From assembly GCA_946558465.1 (NCBI GenBank), contig CAMNTM010000001.1, positions 124,001 through 188,000 on the forward strand: 64,000 nucleotides of DNA, read 5' to 3'. The translations under genes and the position numbers were made by a program. This document shows positions 63,919-64,000 of this stretch, piece after piece. Positions within the stretch are counted from its first letter, which is position 1. Each line of letters opens with the position of its first letter. The DNA is from an uncultured Lachnospiraceae bacterium (lineage in GTDB: Bacteria; Bacillota; Clostridia; Lachnospirales; Lachnospiraceae). The notes beneath the pieces were generated by a model that saw only the letters and a list, made by a program, of their open reading frames with translations, searched no databases and was not told where the DNA came from.

Positions 63919-64000
63919 CTATTCACCGGATGCCGCTTTACATGCAGAGATAAATTCATCAGCAGTCATAGTTCCCGCCATGAGTTTACATACACTCTCA
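63919..64000 (-). CDS. Sugar ABC substrate-binding protein, C-terminal end only
   Basis: The last 26 codons of a leftward gene read ESVCKLMAGTMTADEFISAC then KAASGE and stop (TAG at 63921-63919). The motif M(A)GxMTADEFIxACK is the usual end of family 1 sugar-binding proteins. The rest lies right of the window. Its place upstream of the two permeases supports the call. Confidence 0.75.
   Translation of the reverse strand, partial: ESVCKLMAGTMTADEFISACKAASGE

Overview
The window reads as a chromosomal segment of a spore-forming, low-GC Gram-positive gut anaerobe, most likely a member of the Lachnospiraceae (Clostridium cluster XIVa). The reasons are the strong AGGAGG ribosome sites, the sporulation genes spoIIID, spoIIR and sipL, a dnaE-pfkA pair, gdpP-rplI-dnaB, a two-cluster ferredoxin, many lipoproteins, and a galacto-/lacto-N-biose phosphorylase locus typical of mucin and milk-oligosaccharide users. 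The family is inferred from gene content, not measured.

Layout. 1-3.4 kb: start of the str operon (rpsL, rpsG, fusA; fusA runs off the left edge) behind a clear sigma-A promoter. 3.4-7.5 kb: an HD-domain protein and a large cell-surface protein. 7.5-17.5 kb: spoIIID and an AT-rich genomic island. The island carries a tyrosine recombinase, a complete type I restriction-modification system (hsdM, hsdS, hsdR), a silent specificity cassette (hsdS'), and a small DUF3791/DUF3990 module. It lies between two copies of the 5' part of spoIIID that share an exact 44-bp core, and both copies carry a sigma-E-type promoter. The simplest reading is site-specific integration inside spoIIID, with the element supplying a replacement promoter and 5' end. 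A third, decayed spoIIID-like fragment lies just inside the right end.

17.5-25.6 kb: a DUF2262 protein, two DUF4230 proteins, an amino-acid-type ABC importer whose operon includes a DUF169 gene, a YitT protein and a lipoprotein prolyl isomerase. 25.8-40.6 kb: mostly leftward housekeeping and sporulation genes (cls, a DUF1934 protein, pfkA, dnaE, an HPr-like protein, cvfB-like, acyl-ACP thioesterase, a CDF transporter, spoIIR, a GntR regulator, ispE, sipL, a PrcB-like lipoprotein). 40.7-46.65 kb: a rightward operon malQ-plsC-pncB-murF-HAD. 46.7-51.7 kb: a siroheme sulfite/nitrite reductase, a lipoprotein, a TrmH-type methyltransferase and a sugar-type binding protein. 51.8-56.5 kb: a ferredoxin, a small coiled-coil protein, and dnaB-rplI-gdpP. 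56.5-64 kb: galE, an N-acetylhexosamine kinase, a nucleotidyltransferase, a GH112 phosphorylase, two sugar ABC permeases and the end of their binding protein (cut by the right edge).

How the parts work together. The last 7.5 kb form one catabolic route: import of galactosyl-N-acetylhexosamine disaccharide, phosphorolysis to Gal-1-P plus HexNAc, HexNAc 1-phosphorylation, nucleotidyl transfer, and 4-epimerisation. The island is a defence locus whose DNA specificity could change by recombination between hsdS and hsdS'. The small module sits between those two repeat sets and would be lost in a simple deletion between them.
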